A DNA stretch of 64,000 bases from Cercospora beticola. Taxonomy: Eukaryota > Ascomycota > Dothideomycetes > Mycosphaerellales > Mycosphaerellaceae. The notes under the pieces were generated by a model. That model worked only from the letters and a program-made list of their open reading frames with translations. It was not told the DNA's origin and ran no database searches. This document shows, in pieces, positions 53,570 to 63,998 of the stretch (the first letter of the stretch is position 1; every line of letters begins with the position of its first letter). Location: NCBI RefSeq assembly GCF_033473495.1, contig NC_088937.1, positions 2,976,001-3,040,000 of the forward strand. Reading direction: 5' to 3'. The position numbers were made by a program, and so were the translations under genes.

Positions 53570-54985
53570 ATGGGACGCGAGTGGAGACCAAGTCTCGATG
53601 GCATAGCTGAATCCACACGAGAAGATCGCACCTTCTCATATGCACCACATAGCATGCAACCCCGTCGGCGGAAGGACTCTGGCCTCCTCGGACGCTTCCA
53701 ACCTACGAAAGCGGGCACCACCCGCAAACGTCGAGATGCCTACAACTCGGCGCCTAAGCGATGGGCCAAGTATGCTGCCATCATACTGCTGGCCTGGACA
53801 GTGATCGAGGTCCTACTCGCCAAAAATGCCATCAGTCGCGAGGCTGCCACAAAATCCCCGGCCCTTGGCGGAGAGAAGATCTTCATAACCTCGATTCACT
53901 GGACCTCAGAGAATATGCTACGATACAACTGGATCCCACAGGTGATAGAGCTGACGAAGGCTATCGGCCGCGAGAATGTCTTTCTCAGCATCTACGAGAG
54001 TGGGAGTTTGGACGACAGTAAAGGCGCCTTGCGAGAGCTCGACGCTCAACTAGAAGCAGCTGGCATCAGTCGGAGAATTGTGCTGGAGAATACGACGCAT
54101 TTGGAGGAGATGGAGAAGAGACCTCCTGTAGGCGTGAAGAAGGAGGGGTTCATTCAGACACCAGAGACAGGACCTACGACGGGGATACCGGGCTTTGACT
54201 ACACACCATCGGGCAAGATGGAGTTGAGAAGGATACCTTACCTTGCGAAGGCAAGGAATCTGGCATTGGATCCGCTGTTTGAGCTGCACGATAAGGGGTT
54301 GAAGTTCGACAAGGTCCTGTTCTTGAATGATGTTGTATTCGACAATCATGACATTCAGACTCTACTGCACACGAACGAGGGAGAATATGGCGCTGCATGC
54401 TCATTGGACTTTTCCAAACCTCCTAGTCTGTATGACACATTTGCTTTGAGGGATATTGATGGCAAGGAGCCACTGATGCAAACATGGCCATTCTTCGGTA
54501 ATGGGAAGAGTCGAAAAGCTCTCAAGAACAGCAAACCCGTGAGAGTGAAAAGCTGCTGGAATGGCATGGTCGCTATGCCGGCGGAGGCCTTCTACGGTGG
54601 CTACCGATCACTGAATTTCCGTGCTCTGCCCGACAGTCTGGCAGACTCACATCTCGAAGCTTCGGAATGCTGTCTGATTCACGCCGACAGCCCCTTCTCG
54701 ACATGGAAAGGCGTGTACCTAAACCCAAACGTGCGTGTTGGCTATCAGCCAGAAGCCTATGGAGTGGTACACAAGGCGAATTGGGTCTCAACGTTCCGAG
54801 CTGTCCATGGTATCTGGATGAATCGACTGCTGCGCTGGACTTCGTTCATCAGGCATCGGACTTCGACCATACAGCAGAGGATTGCAGAGTGGAAAGCAGC
54901 GTCCGAAACGCATTTTGAGGGCGGAGACTTTTGCGCGATAGATGAGATGCAGGTCATCTACGAATTTGGCTGGGCTCATGTTTGA
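53570..54985 (+). CDS. CAP59/CMT1-type mannosyltransferase-like protein
   Basis: A 471-residue intronless type II membrane protein of the CAP59_mtransfer family, named after Cryptococcus capsule proteins Cap59 and Cmt1 (an alpha-1,3-mannosyltransferase). Residues about 67-84 (YAAIILLAWTVIEVLLA) are the single signal anchor. The lumenal part has IFITSIHWTSENMLR, RIPYLAKARNLALDPL and the putative metal site VLFLNDVVF in place of a DxD, then SCWNGMVAMPAEAFY and ASECCLIHAD. In ascomycetes the family modifies glycans in the Golgi; the acceptor is unknown. ATG 53570 is chosen; the frame is open to 53504. Confidence 0.85.
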   Translation: MGREWRPSLDGIAESTREDRTFSYAPHSMQPRRRKDSGLLGRFQPTKAGTTRKRRDAYNSAPKRWAKYAAIILLAWTVIEVLLAKNAISREAATKSPALGGEKIFITSIHWTSENMLRYNWIPQVIELTKAIGRENVFLSIYESGSLDDSKGALRELDAQLEAAGISRRIVLENTTHLEEMEKRPPVGVKKEGFIQTPETGPTTGIPGFDYTPSGKMELRRIPYLAKARNLALDPLFELHDKGLKFDKVLFLNDVVFDNHDIQTLLHTNEGEYGAACSLDFSKPPSLYDTFALRDIDGKEPLMQTWPFFGNGKSRKALKNSKPVRVKSCWNGMVAMPAEAFYGGYRSLNFRALPDSLADSHLEASECCLIHADSPFSTWKGVYLNPNVRVGYQPEAYGVVHKANWVSTFRAVHGIWMNRLLRWTSFIRHRTSTIQQRIAEWKAASETHFEGGDFCAIDEMQVIYEFGWAHV

Positions 54986-55630
54986 GTACCTCGCTGCAGA
55001 TGTACAGTTGTACAGAAAAGAAAAACGCAGAGTGAAGTCTCGTTTGGTATATGGGCTTCTGGTCAATTGGAACACAGAACAACTGCTAGAACGAGGCTAA
55101 TGCCATGTGTCAGAGTTCCATCGTCTCTTCTCGTCAAATCTCTATACAATGTTGTCGATGTTAGCTTCGCCCTACCTTCACGTTGCATTTCAAGCTTCAG
55201 CGTCCTTGGTCTCCGACTTGCCATTTGACAACAAGCCTGATCAATACATTGTGAAGGCCTCTGCAGTGATGGCTGTTGCTCACACACGGTACGGATCCAG
55301 CAGGCTTCTCTCATCTTCGACACCGCAGTTCTTGGGTCCAGAAGCGTCTCTGTTCATTGCCAAAGATTTCCCCTCGCACTCAAGCATAATGCAAGAGATC
55401 AACAGAAGGACGCAGTCCATAAAGAACTTCATACATAAGCAAACAAAAGATTTCCACAGATTGGACGAGATTTCCAGCATAGGTCACAACCAACGCTTTT
55501 CTCGAGCAACAGCTTCCCTCATCGACGTATTTTGCCGACCGTCTGAGTGGGATCCCACTTCAAATCGCTCTCCTATCGCCTCACAGTCAATTTAAAGCCG
55601 TCCCAAGACCACTTCCCCCATTCAAAGGAA
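54986..55630. other. Intergenic region
   Basis: A 162-codon plus ORF (55107-55595) has no recognisable pattern and is probably chance. Confidence 0.45.
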
Positions 55631-56286
55631 ATGTCAGCCACCATCCCCCAAGAACTCCGTAAGCACAAATTTGCATACAACCCGAGATTCTACTAACCAA
55701 CTTCCCAGCCCCCAACTTCTTCACCCAAGACTCCGCCTTAGGAGTCCGAAACCCCCTATGGGGCAGAATCAAACCCCGAACAAGGATCACCCTCGAACAC
55801 CACGAAGATGCCCTCCGCTTAGGAGCTCGCTATACAATCGAAGACCTCGTAGACTTCGTAGCTACTGCCCGACCTTCCATTTCGGTCGATATACGACATG
55901 TCAGCACACGGCTCACGGATGCCGGAGACTTCGTGGCCAAAGCATATGGTGTGGAGCGTGCGGTTGTTAGACGAGAATTTGAGGCTGCGCAGAAATTGTT
56001 TGGTGTGAGTAAGAGGAAGGATTTACTTGCTGCGGCGAGGAGGAGGGGGAGGGAGAAAAGGAGGGGGCGTAGTGGGTCTGCTAGGGAGGCTTTGAGTGAG
56101 AGAGTGGCTACTGTGCCGACTGAGGATGTGGCTGAGGATTCTGATGAGATGGAGACAGTGGAGCTTATGAGGGTGGAGCGGGCTGCGAGTATTCTTGCCG
56201 GGCTTTCACGAAGAGCATGGGAAGAAGAAATAAGTGTCGAAGAGTGTGAGGAAAGGATGAGAGAGCGTGAAGACGGGTTTGACTAA
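55631..56286 (+). CDS. Hypothetical basic/acidic protein
   Basis: Two exons, 55631-55658 and 55709-56286, with a 50-nt intron (GTAAGC...TTCCCAG), encode 201 residues: MSATIPQEL, then PPNFFTQDSALGVRNPLWGR. The N-terminal half looks globular (TIEDLVDFVATARPSISVD). The middle is very Arg/Lys-rich (SKRKDLLAAARRRGREKRRG), suggesting nuclear or RNA binding, and the C-terminus is an acidic helix. I do not recognise the family. The splice joint is supported by the frame change and a stop inside the intron. Confidence 0.6.
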
Positions 56287-56495
56287 ACGAGATATCACAC
56301 TGGCGTTTTGGTGTGTTCCTCCGCTGCAACGATACAGCCATGGCATTTAGCATTGAAATACTCAACATGACGGATCGGAAATGAACGAGAACGTTGGATT
56401 TCGAACATCTTTTTTCGTGACCTTTCCTTTAATTCATACAGCTATCTGAACATGTACCGGCAATCCTTAAACGAGTGTGTGATACTGCCATACAA

Positions 56496-56759
56496 GCAGG
56501 CCTGTGTCCAATCGCGAGTCTCTAGTTAGCTTGGCAGTCTCCTCGTACGGTGCTACACCAAGCCTAGGCGTCTTAAGCCCTTCGAAAAATCGTCCAGCGA
56601 TTAAACAGAGCCCACAAATCCCAGCGCAGGCCTGCCTGCGTCCAATCTCGAGTCTTTAGCTTGGCAGTCTCCTCGTGCGGTGCTACACCAAGCCATCAGG
56701 CGTCTCAAGCCCTTCGAAGGTCGTCCTGCGATCAAACAGAGCCAACGAGCACCAGTGCG
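56496..56759 (-). repeat. 130-bp tandem duplication with CNGG-loop hairpins
   Basis: Two adjacent copies starting at 56496 and 56626 share long identical blocks (for example AGCTTGGCAGTCTCCTCGT and GGTGCTACACCAAGC). Each holds a GCTTGG/CCAAGC stem. On the minus strand there is also a short hairpin with a CNGGN loop: 56588-56602 (AATCG/CGATT, loop CTGGA) and 56719-56733 (GGTCG/CGATC, loop CAGGA). The repeat lies 50-310 bases past the stop of the minus-strand gene at 56808, so it may be its 3' UTR. Confidence 0.75.
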
Positions 56760-56807
56760 GAGCTTCCTTCAACGTTCTTCAGTCATGCAACTTCTCCTTC
56801 CCTCGGC

Positions 56808-57254
56808 CTACTCAGATCCTTCACCATCGACCGCCTCCTGATCACCACCCTCAGCATCTCCGTGAGCTGGAGCAGCAGCCATAGCATCTCTATAAATCCC
56901 GTTCATCGAAGTCTCCGCAGCCCGCCTCAAGAAAACCCCATTGTCCTGCTGCGTGACATCGTAGGCATACTTGATCTCTTGTCTCGGCAACTTGTGCTCA
57001 TCAGCGACTATGGTAATAGCCGTCTGAACAAGCTTCGAGATCCTAGCCTCGGCCACACGCGGCGAAGTCATGTTTGAGACTTCGCGAACCGTCAACTTGC
57101 TGGTGAGTAGAAGGAAATCGAGTTGCTCTTCGAAGGAGATCTCCTTCTTCTTGCCACGGTGGGCGGGTCCGAGGACTGGGGTATTGATTCCGTTGGACGA
57201 GTGAGGTGTAAAGATAGCGTCAATGTCGATTTCGATTTCGGTGATTTCGACCAT
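56808..57254 (-). CDS. Hypothetical acidic protein
   Basis: A 148-residue ORF. The N-terminus MVEITEIEIDIDAIF is acidic. A central region (EEQLDFLLLTSKLTVREVSN, then VAEARISKLVQTAITIVADE) is predicted helical and has coding-like composition. The tail is Gly/Glu/Asp-rich. Not recognised. Possible CNGG-loop hairpins lie just downstream on the same strand. Confidence 0.5.
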   Translation of the reverse strand: MVEITEIEIDIDAIFTPHSSNGINTPVLGPAHRGKKKEISFEEQLDFLLLTSKLTVREVSNMTSPRVAEARISKLVQTAITIVADEHKLPRQEIKYAYDVTQQDNGVFLRRAAETSMNGIYRDAMAAAPAHGDAEGGDQEAVDGEGSE

Positions 57255-58159
57255 GATGGGTGGTCGTGCTGTGTTGTCAGTGTTGTGAAAGTTGTGTTGG
57301 TTTGTCTGTGTTGCTTCGAGGGTAGGGAAGCGGATTTGTGGGTTGTGATGGAGAGGAGAAGAGAGGAGTACAGTGCAAGATGCCCTGCTTAAAAGTCTTC
57401 GACGCCATAGGAGTGAGTGAACGGCTCGAGTGAATACCTCGAGAGAGCACCATGGTATTGTGAATGCTCATCCAACACGTGAGGGAATTCCCGTAACTGT
57501 GAATCGCCTATTCTGTTCACGAGTATTGAAAGGAAGAGATGTGTGCACAAAGCCGTTGTTCACTAAGCAGTCAGCAACATCACAAAGAAGACAGACGTGG
57601 AGAGCTGGGTAGGGTTGACGAGAGGGATAATAGGGTATTTTGTTGTGCATGACCAAAGCTAACTCAATGGCGCCATGCCTGTCAATGCTGTAATTGACTC
57701 TATCAGTCTGCTTCAGTCTCTTCTCCTTCTCGGCGGGGCCAAACCTCTGCGCTATGCATCTCTATACGTGTGGTGGCAGACAAAGGGGGTGGCGGCGTGG
57801 TGGGTATCGATGCGGGCGTCTCATACGTGCGTCGTGATCTCGTGCTTCGGGTAGATGCGAGGTATTAGCGGGAGGGGGGAACTCGTTGAGGATCCTCCGC
57901 AATGGTTTTGCCGCGGGATAGATACCAGGTGAGTGGCGGATCTCGTTGGTAGTCTGTTGTCCATCCGACATGGTGGCCAGTCCCTTTCACTCCAATACCA
58001 TCAAAGAGTGGTGAAGAAGTGGCCGAATGCGCAAAGGTCTCTATGGGCAGAGAGGCAGTGTGCGCGCGACGATGAGGGCCGAGACTTCAGCGATTCTCGT
58101 ATCTCGCCATTCTCGCCAGCTACCATTGCCCTTGAGGAAGGCCATCGGAACCAGGCTCG
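57255..58159. other. Intergenic region
   Basis: About 900 bases; short overlapping ORFs without features. Confidence 0.5.
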
Positions 58160-61121
58160 TCAGGATTTCCGGTGCTTAGTGCTACGCCCGGCTAGGACAT
58201 GGTCACGTTGCGAGCGGCTGCAGCTTTTGAGATATTAGCCGGAATCCTTGACAGCAACATGAAGGAAGTGCCGTCGATGACAAATTGGCACCAGTTTCGA
58301 GATGTGCTTACCTGATTGCTGCTTGATCTGCTCTCGGGCCCAGCGAGCAGTGTCTTGCGTACGTTGGGAGAAGTCTTTGTTGGCACGAGTCTCACGGGCC
58401 ATGGACGTGAGCCACTCGTGTCGGAAGAACTGGCTGATTTCGCCTCCGGGGAAAGCCTCGGAGATGTCGCTAAGAATGACAGTCAGTGAATAGAAAACAT
58501 AAGTGGAGATTTGTGAACATACCCAATGACACCCATGCTAGATCTCAAGAGTGCTTCAGTCCGGTTCGGGTCGAGGTATACGCTGTGTAGAAGCTGGAAG
58601 ATCGATTCGATGTAGGGTTGGAGCAGTTGCTGCTTGTTCGATCCTCGTAATGCCATGACGATCCCGCTCCAGGCGTCCATAATGCCTTCACGAAGGGACA
58701 CGATGTAGTCCAGCATCTCGAAACTCGATGCATTTTCCTGTGTGCTGATGCCTGCAGCTTGCTGAAGAACCTGGGCGACAACGGAGAGGTAAGGCTCGAA
58801 TTCGCCACCGATAGCTTGAGCAATATCACCAAACGACTGCAGGATCGCCGGCTTGAATTGATTCCCCAACGTGGTGCTGCGGAGATTGGTGAGGAGACTG
58901 TTCATAAAGTCGTTGCAGTATGGCTGGACCTTCTGATCGAGCGCACGGGCGATGTCAGTAACGAGGCCGATTGCAATCGAGCAGACCTGTGGCTCTTCCT
59001 GGTTGTTCAGCGCCTTGAGCAGGAAAGGTTGAACGTCTTTCATGTACTTGTCGAAGTCGCCCTCCAGAGCGTTTGCGAGCGCGCCAATAGTGGCAAACAC
59101 GGTGTCGGGTGCACTGGACTTGGGTGGCAGAGCTTGCAACAACTGTAGGGAGAGCAACATGATGCGATCAGCTTGTGGGGCGATCTCTTTCTCGAGGCGC
59201 TGAACGATGGCCATGATGACAGATGCGAGGGATGTGCGGAGCTCATCAAGAGTGAGTCGCTCCTCCACAGAGACCACTTGCACATTGATCGTGCTCTCAA
59301 GGCGCTGGAAGACAACTTCGCACAAGCTAGCAACCATGTGCACGCAGTCATTGGCAGCATTAGTGACGAATGCGTTGAGCACTTCGTATGCCGCAGTGCG
59401 AAGCATGTTGTCAGGGGTGCTCTCGGTAAGCTGGAGCAAGTGTTGAACGCTGGCCTGGAAGTGCTGGGAAAGTGCATTTGTCTGACAACCGGGTTCGCCA
59501 GCGAATCGATCGGCCAAGTTCATAAGTGCCCAGCAGCAAGAGCTGGCCATCTTTGGGTGCGAGGCCAGACCTTGGAAAAGTGCGGTGATAAGTGGCTGCA
59601 GGTGTTCCTGTGGATCGATGCTGTCCGAGACTGCTTCACAAATTCTGCCAAGTGCGAAAGCGGCAGAATCTCTGACCTGGACGTGGGCGTCGCCCATCAT
59701 CTGAATCAACACGGGAAGAGCTTGCTTGACGAGAGGATCAAGGACCTTCTCATCCGGGCCCTCCATCATCGCGCCAAAAGCAGATACGGCTGCGTCCCGA
59801 TAGTGCCAGTCTTCGCTTCGCAAGTTCTTCTCCACGAAAGCCAGGACTTGGGGTACGACCTGGCTGCCAACAGCCTGCGCCCAGAGCTGGACACACTGGT
59901 ATGCTGCGCGTGAGATATTGTATTCGTCATCGCCCGCATCCTCGTCCTGCTTTGCGAGCAGCTCCAACAGCACAGGCACAACTTCTTGAGTCGCAACACG
60001 TGCGAAGTTGAAGTATGCCCGCAGCTCGGTGCTGCCCTCTGCCTGTGCCTGAGCATTGTCGTCCTCGATACTGATCTCTTCTTCGCACACTGTGCACCAG
60101 AATTCCACAGCCAATTTGGCAACATCTTCTTCGTCATTCTTCATGCCCTGAATCGTCAGGCCGAAAAGTGCCTTCTCCATATAGAAGCGCATCTTGTCGT
60201 AGTACAAGCCCATGATTCGGTTCAGGCATCCGTAAGCACCCTGCTGGATTCGGGTGTCTTCGGCCTGTGTAGCTTCGCAGATGACCTGCATGATGTAGTT
60301 GCGCTCGCCCTCATTTTCGAAGTTGGTTCGCACGAACTCAAGAGAGTCGCCGAGGGCTGTAATGGCAGCATTTCGGATGTCTACGTTTGGCTCCTCTTTC
60401 CGTGCACCTTGCACAACCGCAGTCAAAATAGCATTGCTGTGTTGTGCCAGACTATCCCTCAAGTCCTGATCGTCTGTTTCGCAGATGAAACCAATTGTGG
60501 TGAGAGAGGATTGTTTTGTGCGGTCTGATCCGTTGCCCACATTCTTGACGAGTGTTGCCATCAGCTCCGGCCATTGCTCTCGGGGCAGATCGATAGCAGC
60601 AATGGCGGCAATGAACTGCGCCGCTGATTGTCCTGCTCGGGCATCGTTCGATTCGAGTGTCTGCAGGGCAAGCTGCTTGACCTGGGTCTTGATCTGGGGG
60701 TCTATTTGCTCGAGCCATCGCTGCTGGACTTCGCGGAGGCGGGTGTAATCACGGGCGGAGAAGGAGTTCTTGAGCGCGAGGCCGGCGGCCATGCGCACAG
60801 TGGCGTCGGCTTGCTCATTGGCGAGTCCGCTGGCAAGGGTGGTGAGGTATTGGGACTGTGAATTTGCAGCGGGCGGTCAGTGGGTGTTCCGTGGGCAAGA
60901 GAGAGGGATGTGTGGGTGGGCGAGAGAATACTTACGAAGTCCTGCTCGGCAGCCTGTTGCAGCTGCTGCTCGGCCTGTGATCGAGTGTTCGCGTCTGCAT
61001 CCCCGTTAGCCGTCTTTATGGTCTGTTTGGTGAGGCAGAAGGTGCCAAGGGTATGCCTCATCGGCGCTGCTCAACACATACCTGGCGAGAGAGTGCCGGC
61101 CAGGACCTGATTGACGTCCAT
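58160..61121 (-). CDS. kap95: Importin subunit beta-1 (karyopherin 95)
   Basis: Five exons: 61082-61121, 60936-60994, 58523-60855, 58312-58469 and 58160-58191, with introns of 87, 80, 53 and 120 nt. The product is 873 residues, the normal length. Splicing gives MDVNQVLAGTLSP-DANTRSQAEQQLQQAAEQDF-SQYLTT at the N-terminus and GVIG-DISEAFPGGEISQFF near the end. The whole protein is HEAT repeats, with the acidic loop EEEISIEDDNAQ that contacts Ran and importin alpha. It carries NLS cargo with importin alpha through the nuclear pore. The last 11-codon exon (AGRSTKHRKS end) is the least certain joint. Confidence 0.94.
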
Positions 61122-61762
61122 ATTGGCGGTGCGAGTGATGCGCCGAGCGGGTGTGTGTGTGGAAGTCGAGCTTCGGCGCTCTAATTAAACAGTCATGTAA
61201 GAGCGAGCGGTGGTCGCAAACGAAGTTTAAGATTCGTGTGGACGTGGATCTGCAAGGGTTTGGGCTCTGGCCGATCTTGCCTCCTCCACACTCGGGCGCT
61301 GTCTGCAGCCAACAACTGAGCGGCGGTGGGAAAACGAAAGGAGTGCGGATTCTGGTGGGTGCTGGCGACAGAAGCGTTGCAAAAAGACAAGCCGGCCTGG
61401 GAATTGCGTGGAAGAAAACGCGCTTTTGGATGCCCCGCGCAACGCAGCCAGCCCAAGCGCTCTCGCTCACCCCTGGATGAGAGACCGCCACGCCACGCTC
61501 GAACACGGCTTTCGTGCAGAAGAACTAAAAAATTGCCCGCACTCGACACTTACGTCAGAAACGTCAGACAACGCGCTGCAGACCGGTCACGCGACTCAGT
61601 TGAGCTGCCTTGTATAAGCCTTAGAAAATCGTGGCATGCATAGAAATTGCTATCAAGAACGCTATTGGGTATCATCAATCAGAAATTCACGCAAAGTACA
61701 ATACAGCGTTGTACAAGTGGACGAGCCCATGCCTTCAGTCCTTTCGCCTCCGTCCCCGTCCT
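61122..61762. other. Intergenic region upstream of KAP95
   Basis: About 640 bases, minus-strand promoter of KAP95 and downstream region of the RNR-inhibitor gene. No gene supported. Confidence 0.5.
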
Positions 61763-62458
61763 CTATTCAACATCCATAGGCACAAGAAATGTTGCTTCCT
61801 CGAAATCATCGTCGTCAACTATCTGCACTCCAGCAACGAGCGACTTGCGTGGAGAACTTTTCATTCTAGCCAAGGGTCGTGCATTGGTCGCTCCATCAAG
61901 TCCGGCATCGTCACCGAATTCTCCTTCGTCAAAAAATGCATCCATATCAGATTCCACTTCATCCTCGTAGCTACGTTTCTTGGAGCTTGCGTCTTGCGAG
62001 CTTGTCCCGCAGAAGCTGTTCTGACTTGATGCGATCGTGCTCTGTGATCTTGCTAGATCTGGGATATCATCTGCCCGCCTATCGAGGGCGGGCGGTGCTG
62101 AGGATATCGGCTGCGAAGAGAGTCCACCAGTCTTATGTAGCCCGCAGAATGGCATGAGCTCATTTGAGCTCGAGTTTATGGCGCTGATGCTCGGTCGCGA
62201 GGGCGCCGCAGACGAGTGTGATTGAGAGGGATCCGAGCTTGGGAACGGGAACCCCGGCGACCCCAACGTCTTATGTGTTTTGTATCCTTCTGGTACCGAC
62301 TTGCGGACTCTCATGCCGACGCTGAGCAGCGAAGATTGTGTTGCATCGTCGAGTGGAGGGGACAGTGGTGATCTCGCGTTCGTTGCCCGGCCAAAGAAAG
62401 AGTTCAGTGTCGTCTGGTTGGAGGGTTGGTATTGTCGCTTTCGTGTATGGCCCGACAT
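61763..62458 (-). CDS. Ribonucleotide reductase inhibitor (Spd1/Dif1-like, RNR_inhib family)
   Basis: A 231-residue intronless disordered protein. Family signatures are LLSVGMRVRKSVPEGYKT (residues about 44-61) and NELMPFCGLHKTGGL (about 99-113). Spd1/Dif1/Sml1-type proteins restrain ribonucleotide reductase or control localisation of its small subunit. Residues 15-22 (QTTLNSFF) form a perfect PIP box (Q-x-x-L-x-x-F-F), so PCNA binding is predicted. In S. pombe, Spd1 is destroyed through PCNA and CRL4-Cdt2. The C-terminus is strongly acidic (VESDMDAFFDEGEFGDDAG). An ACGCGT box lies upstream. Confidence 0.85.
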   Translation of the reverse strand: MSGHTRKRQYQPSNQTTLNSFFGRATNARSPLSPPLDDATQSSLLSVGMRVRKSVPEGYKTHKTLGSPGFPFPSSDPSQSHSSAAPSRPSISAINSSSNELMPFCGLHKTGGLSSQPISSAPPALDRRADDIPDLARSQSTIASSQNSFCGTSSQDASSKKRSYEDEVESDMDAFFDEGEFGDDAGLDGATNARPLARMKSSPRKSLVAGVQIVDDDDFEEATFLVPMDVE

Positions 62459-62580
62459 GGCGTTGGCTGGTATTTACTGCTTTGGTCGCGATGTCTGTGC
62501 AAAGGCGGAGCAGTCGTGAGCGTTGTCGTTGCTGAGAGAGCCGTGCACGATGACGGAAATGGCAGGAGAGACACGTCGGA

Positions 62581-62586
62581 ACGCGT
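62581..62586. promoter_or_regulatory. MCB-type ACGCGT upstream of the RNR-inhibitor gene
   Basis: Palindromic ACGCGT, the MBF (Mlu cell-cycle box) core, 123 bases before the start codon of the minus-strand gene. It fits an S-phase regulator, but such a hexamer occurs by chance every 4 kb. Confidence 0.35.
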
Positions 62587-63190
62587 CGAGGTGGAGGCAG
62601 GAATAACCGGCGTGTAATTGGCTCGATCACACAAGCCTTGCACTTGGTTCGTGACTTTACCTGGCACTTTCATCAGCGTGATATTCTTGTTGGCAGCAAC
62701 CATCCTGCACGGGATATGCCATCATGCGAATACGACCTTGGGCAATCTACCGGCCAGCCGTGGACTGTTGAACGGCATCGAGATGGCACGAAGGCTTGAA
62801 TGCCGGATCTTTCCCACGCTGCGCTGCGCTGGCGGAGACACACGTGCGGCGAGAGCCTACGATATGGTGCGGAGAGCATTTTACACAATGGATCCCGCTG
62901 TCGATCGCATCTTTGTGGTTCCTCAAGGGCTGATCCGTGAAGAAGCGAAGCGGAGCTGGAGCAAAGATTTCATTTGAGCAGACGTGATGACCTCCTGGGT
63001 CTTCATCTGCTGCTACCTTTTCTGTACACGCACGGAACCAATATGGCTCTTCCATCTCGAGCAGCAACACGCTGTGGTGCAAGCTCTGCTGTACAAGCGT
63101 GGAACCCATACAGCTCTCCCATTCCAAGCAGCAACATTCTGTGGTGTTCATCCTTCACTTGGCCGGCCAAAGAAGTCAAGAACACAATGC

Positions 63191-63260
63191 TAGCCTCCCA
63201 AAAAGTCAATCACACAACGCAAGCCTCCCAAAAAGTCAATCACACAACGCAAGCCTCACA
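63191..63260 (+). repeat. 30-bp tandem repeat, 2.3 copies
   Basis: The unit AGCCTCCCAAAAAGTCAATC plus CACACAACGC repeats nearly exactly at 63192 and 63222, with a third partial copy (AAGCCTC). Confidence 0.8.
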
Positions 63261-63287
63261 ACTCGTCTCTCTCCACAGCACCTAGCT

Positions 63288-63998
63288 TCAGTCCTTGCGG
63301 CGATTGTCCATTCGCAAAGTCATGGACACTCCAAGTCTGTACGGCTGCCCAGGGCGTTCGACCTTGGTACGCTTCGCTGGACCATCGTTTGCTGCAACTG
63401 GGACACTCTGGGCCGCATCACCGCCATTGGTCTGGTCGGGAGTCTGCTCGTCCGTTTCCATCGGCTCGTCCGTTTCCATCGGCTCGTCCGTTTCCATCGG
63501 CTCGTCCGTTTCCATCGGCTCGTCCATTTCCATCGCATCGCGCTTCTGCGGCTTTGGAGGCGGGAAATTGATCTGCTGAGATTTGGCCAGCAGTGCTCTC
63601 CAGTGCTCGTCGGTCAAGACTTTGCCCTCATTCATCTCCTCCTCGATTGCAGCGAAGTGAGAATCGACAAGAGCTCTCTGTTCATCCGACACTGCTCTCT
63701 TCATCATCACGCCCTTCTGAATCATCAGTTTTGGCATGTACTGCAGCAAGAAGTCTGCGTGGAGTCTGTCCCGCTTTCTCTGCTTCGCAATCCCGTTCTC
63801 GAAGAGGTCAAGAGCATCGCATTTCTTGCATGTGAAGACCTCATCCTGAGCTTGCCGGAAATGCTCAAAGTCAGCCTTCAGGAACTCGTCGCGGTCGGGC
63901 AAATCATAGTGCGCCTCGCCTTGAAAACCTTTTCCGACACAGCCTGGATGGAAAGGCTTGCTGCACGTGTCGCACTGTAGCATGTACTGCAGGTCCAT
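63288..63998 (-). CDS. PHD-finger-like protein, 5' end beyond the window
   Basis: The last 236 codons of a minus-strand gene. The start of this piece (MLQCDTCSKPFHPGC) and EVFTCKKCD are the second to fourth zinc-ligand pairs of a PHD finger. The first C-x2-C pair is missing, so the gene very likely begins outside the window and the Met at 63998 is probably not the start. The middle is helical (FLLQYMPKLMIQKGVMMKRA). The C-terminal part has DEPMET repeated four times from an 18-bp minisatellite, then a basic KRTKVERPGQ tail. PHD fingers read histone tails; the specific complex is unknown. Confidence 0.75.
   Translation of the reverse strand: MDLQYMLQCDTCSKPFHPGCVGKGFQGEAHYDLPDRDEFLKADFEHFRQAQDEVFTCKKCDALDLFENGIAKQRKRDRLHADFLLQYMPKLMIQKGVMMKRAVSDEQRALVDSHFAAIEEEMNEGKVLTDEHWRALLAKSQQINFPPPKPQKRDAMEMDEPMETDEPMETDEPMETDEPMETDEQTPDQTNGGDAAQSVPVAANDGPAKRTKVERPGQPYRLGVSMTLRMDNRRKD
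63458..63532 (-). repeat. 18-bp coding minisatellite (DEPMET units)
   Basis: On the plus strand GGCTCGTCCGTTTCCATC is repeated about four times with near identity, encoding DEPMET on the minus strand. The high identity implies recent copy-number change. Confidence 0.85.

Larger units (their letters stand above)
62459..63287. other. Intergenic region with short tandem repeats
   Basis: No supported gene. It holds an imperfect 65-bp duplication (about 63023-63150) and a 30-bp repeat (63191-63260). Confidence 0.5.

Noticed and set aside
55107..55595. 162-codon plus-strand ORF as a gene.
   Set aside because: No recognisable motif and no splice or promoter support; probably chance in the intergenic region.
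56496..56759. tRNA or 5S rRNA gene pair.
   Set aside because: Stem GCTTGG/CCAAGC and a TTCGAA stretch are suggestive, but no full cloverleaf, A/B boxes or 5S core could be fitted.
63099..63980. 293-codon plus-strand ORF with HRLVRFHRLVRF repeats.
   Set aside because: It is the complement of the DEPMET minisatellite of the PHD-finger gene.
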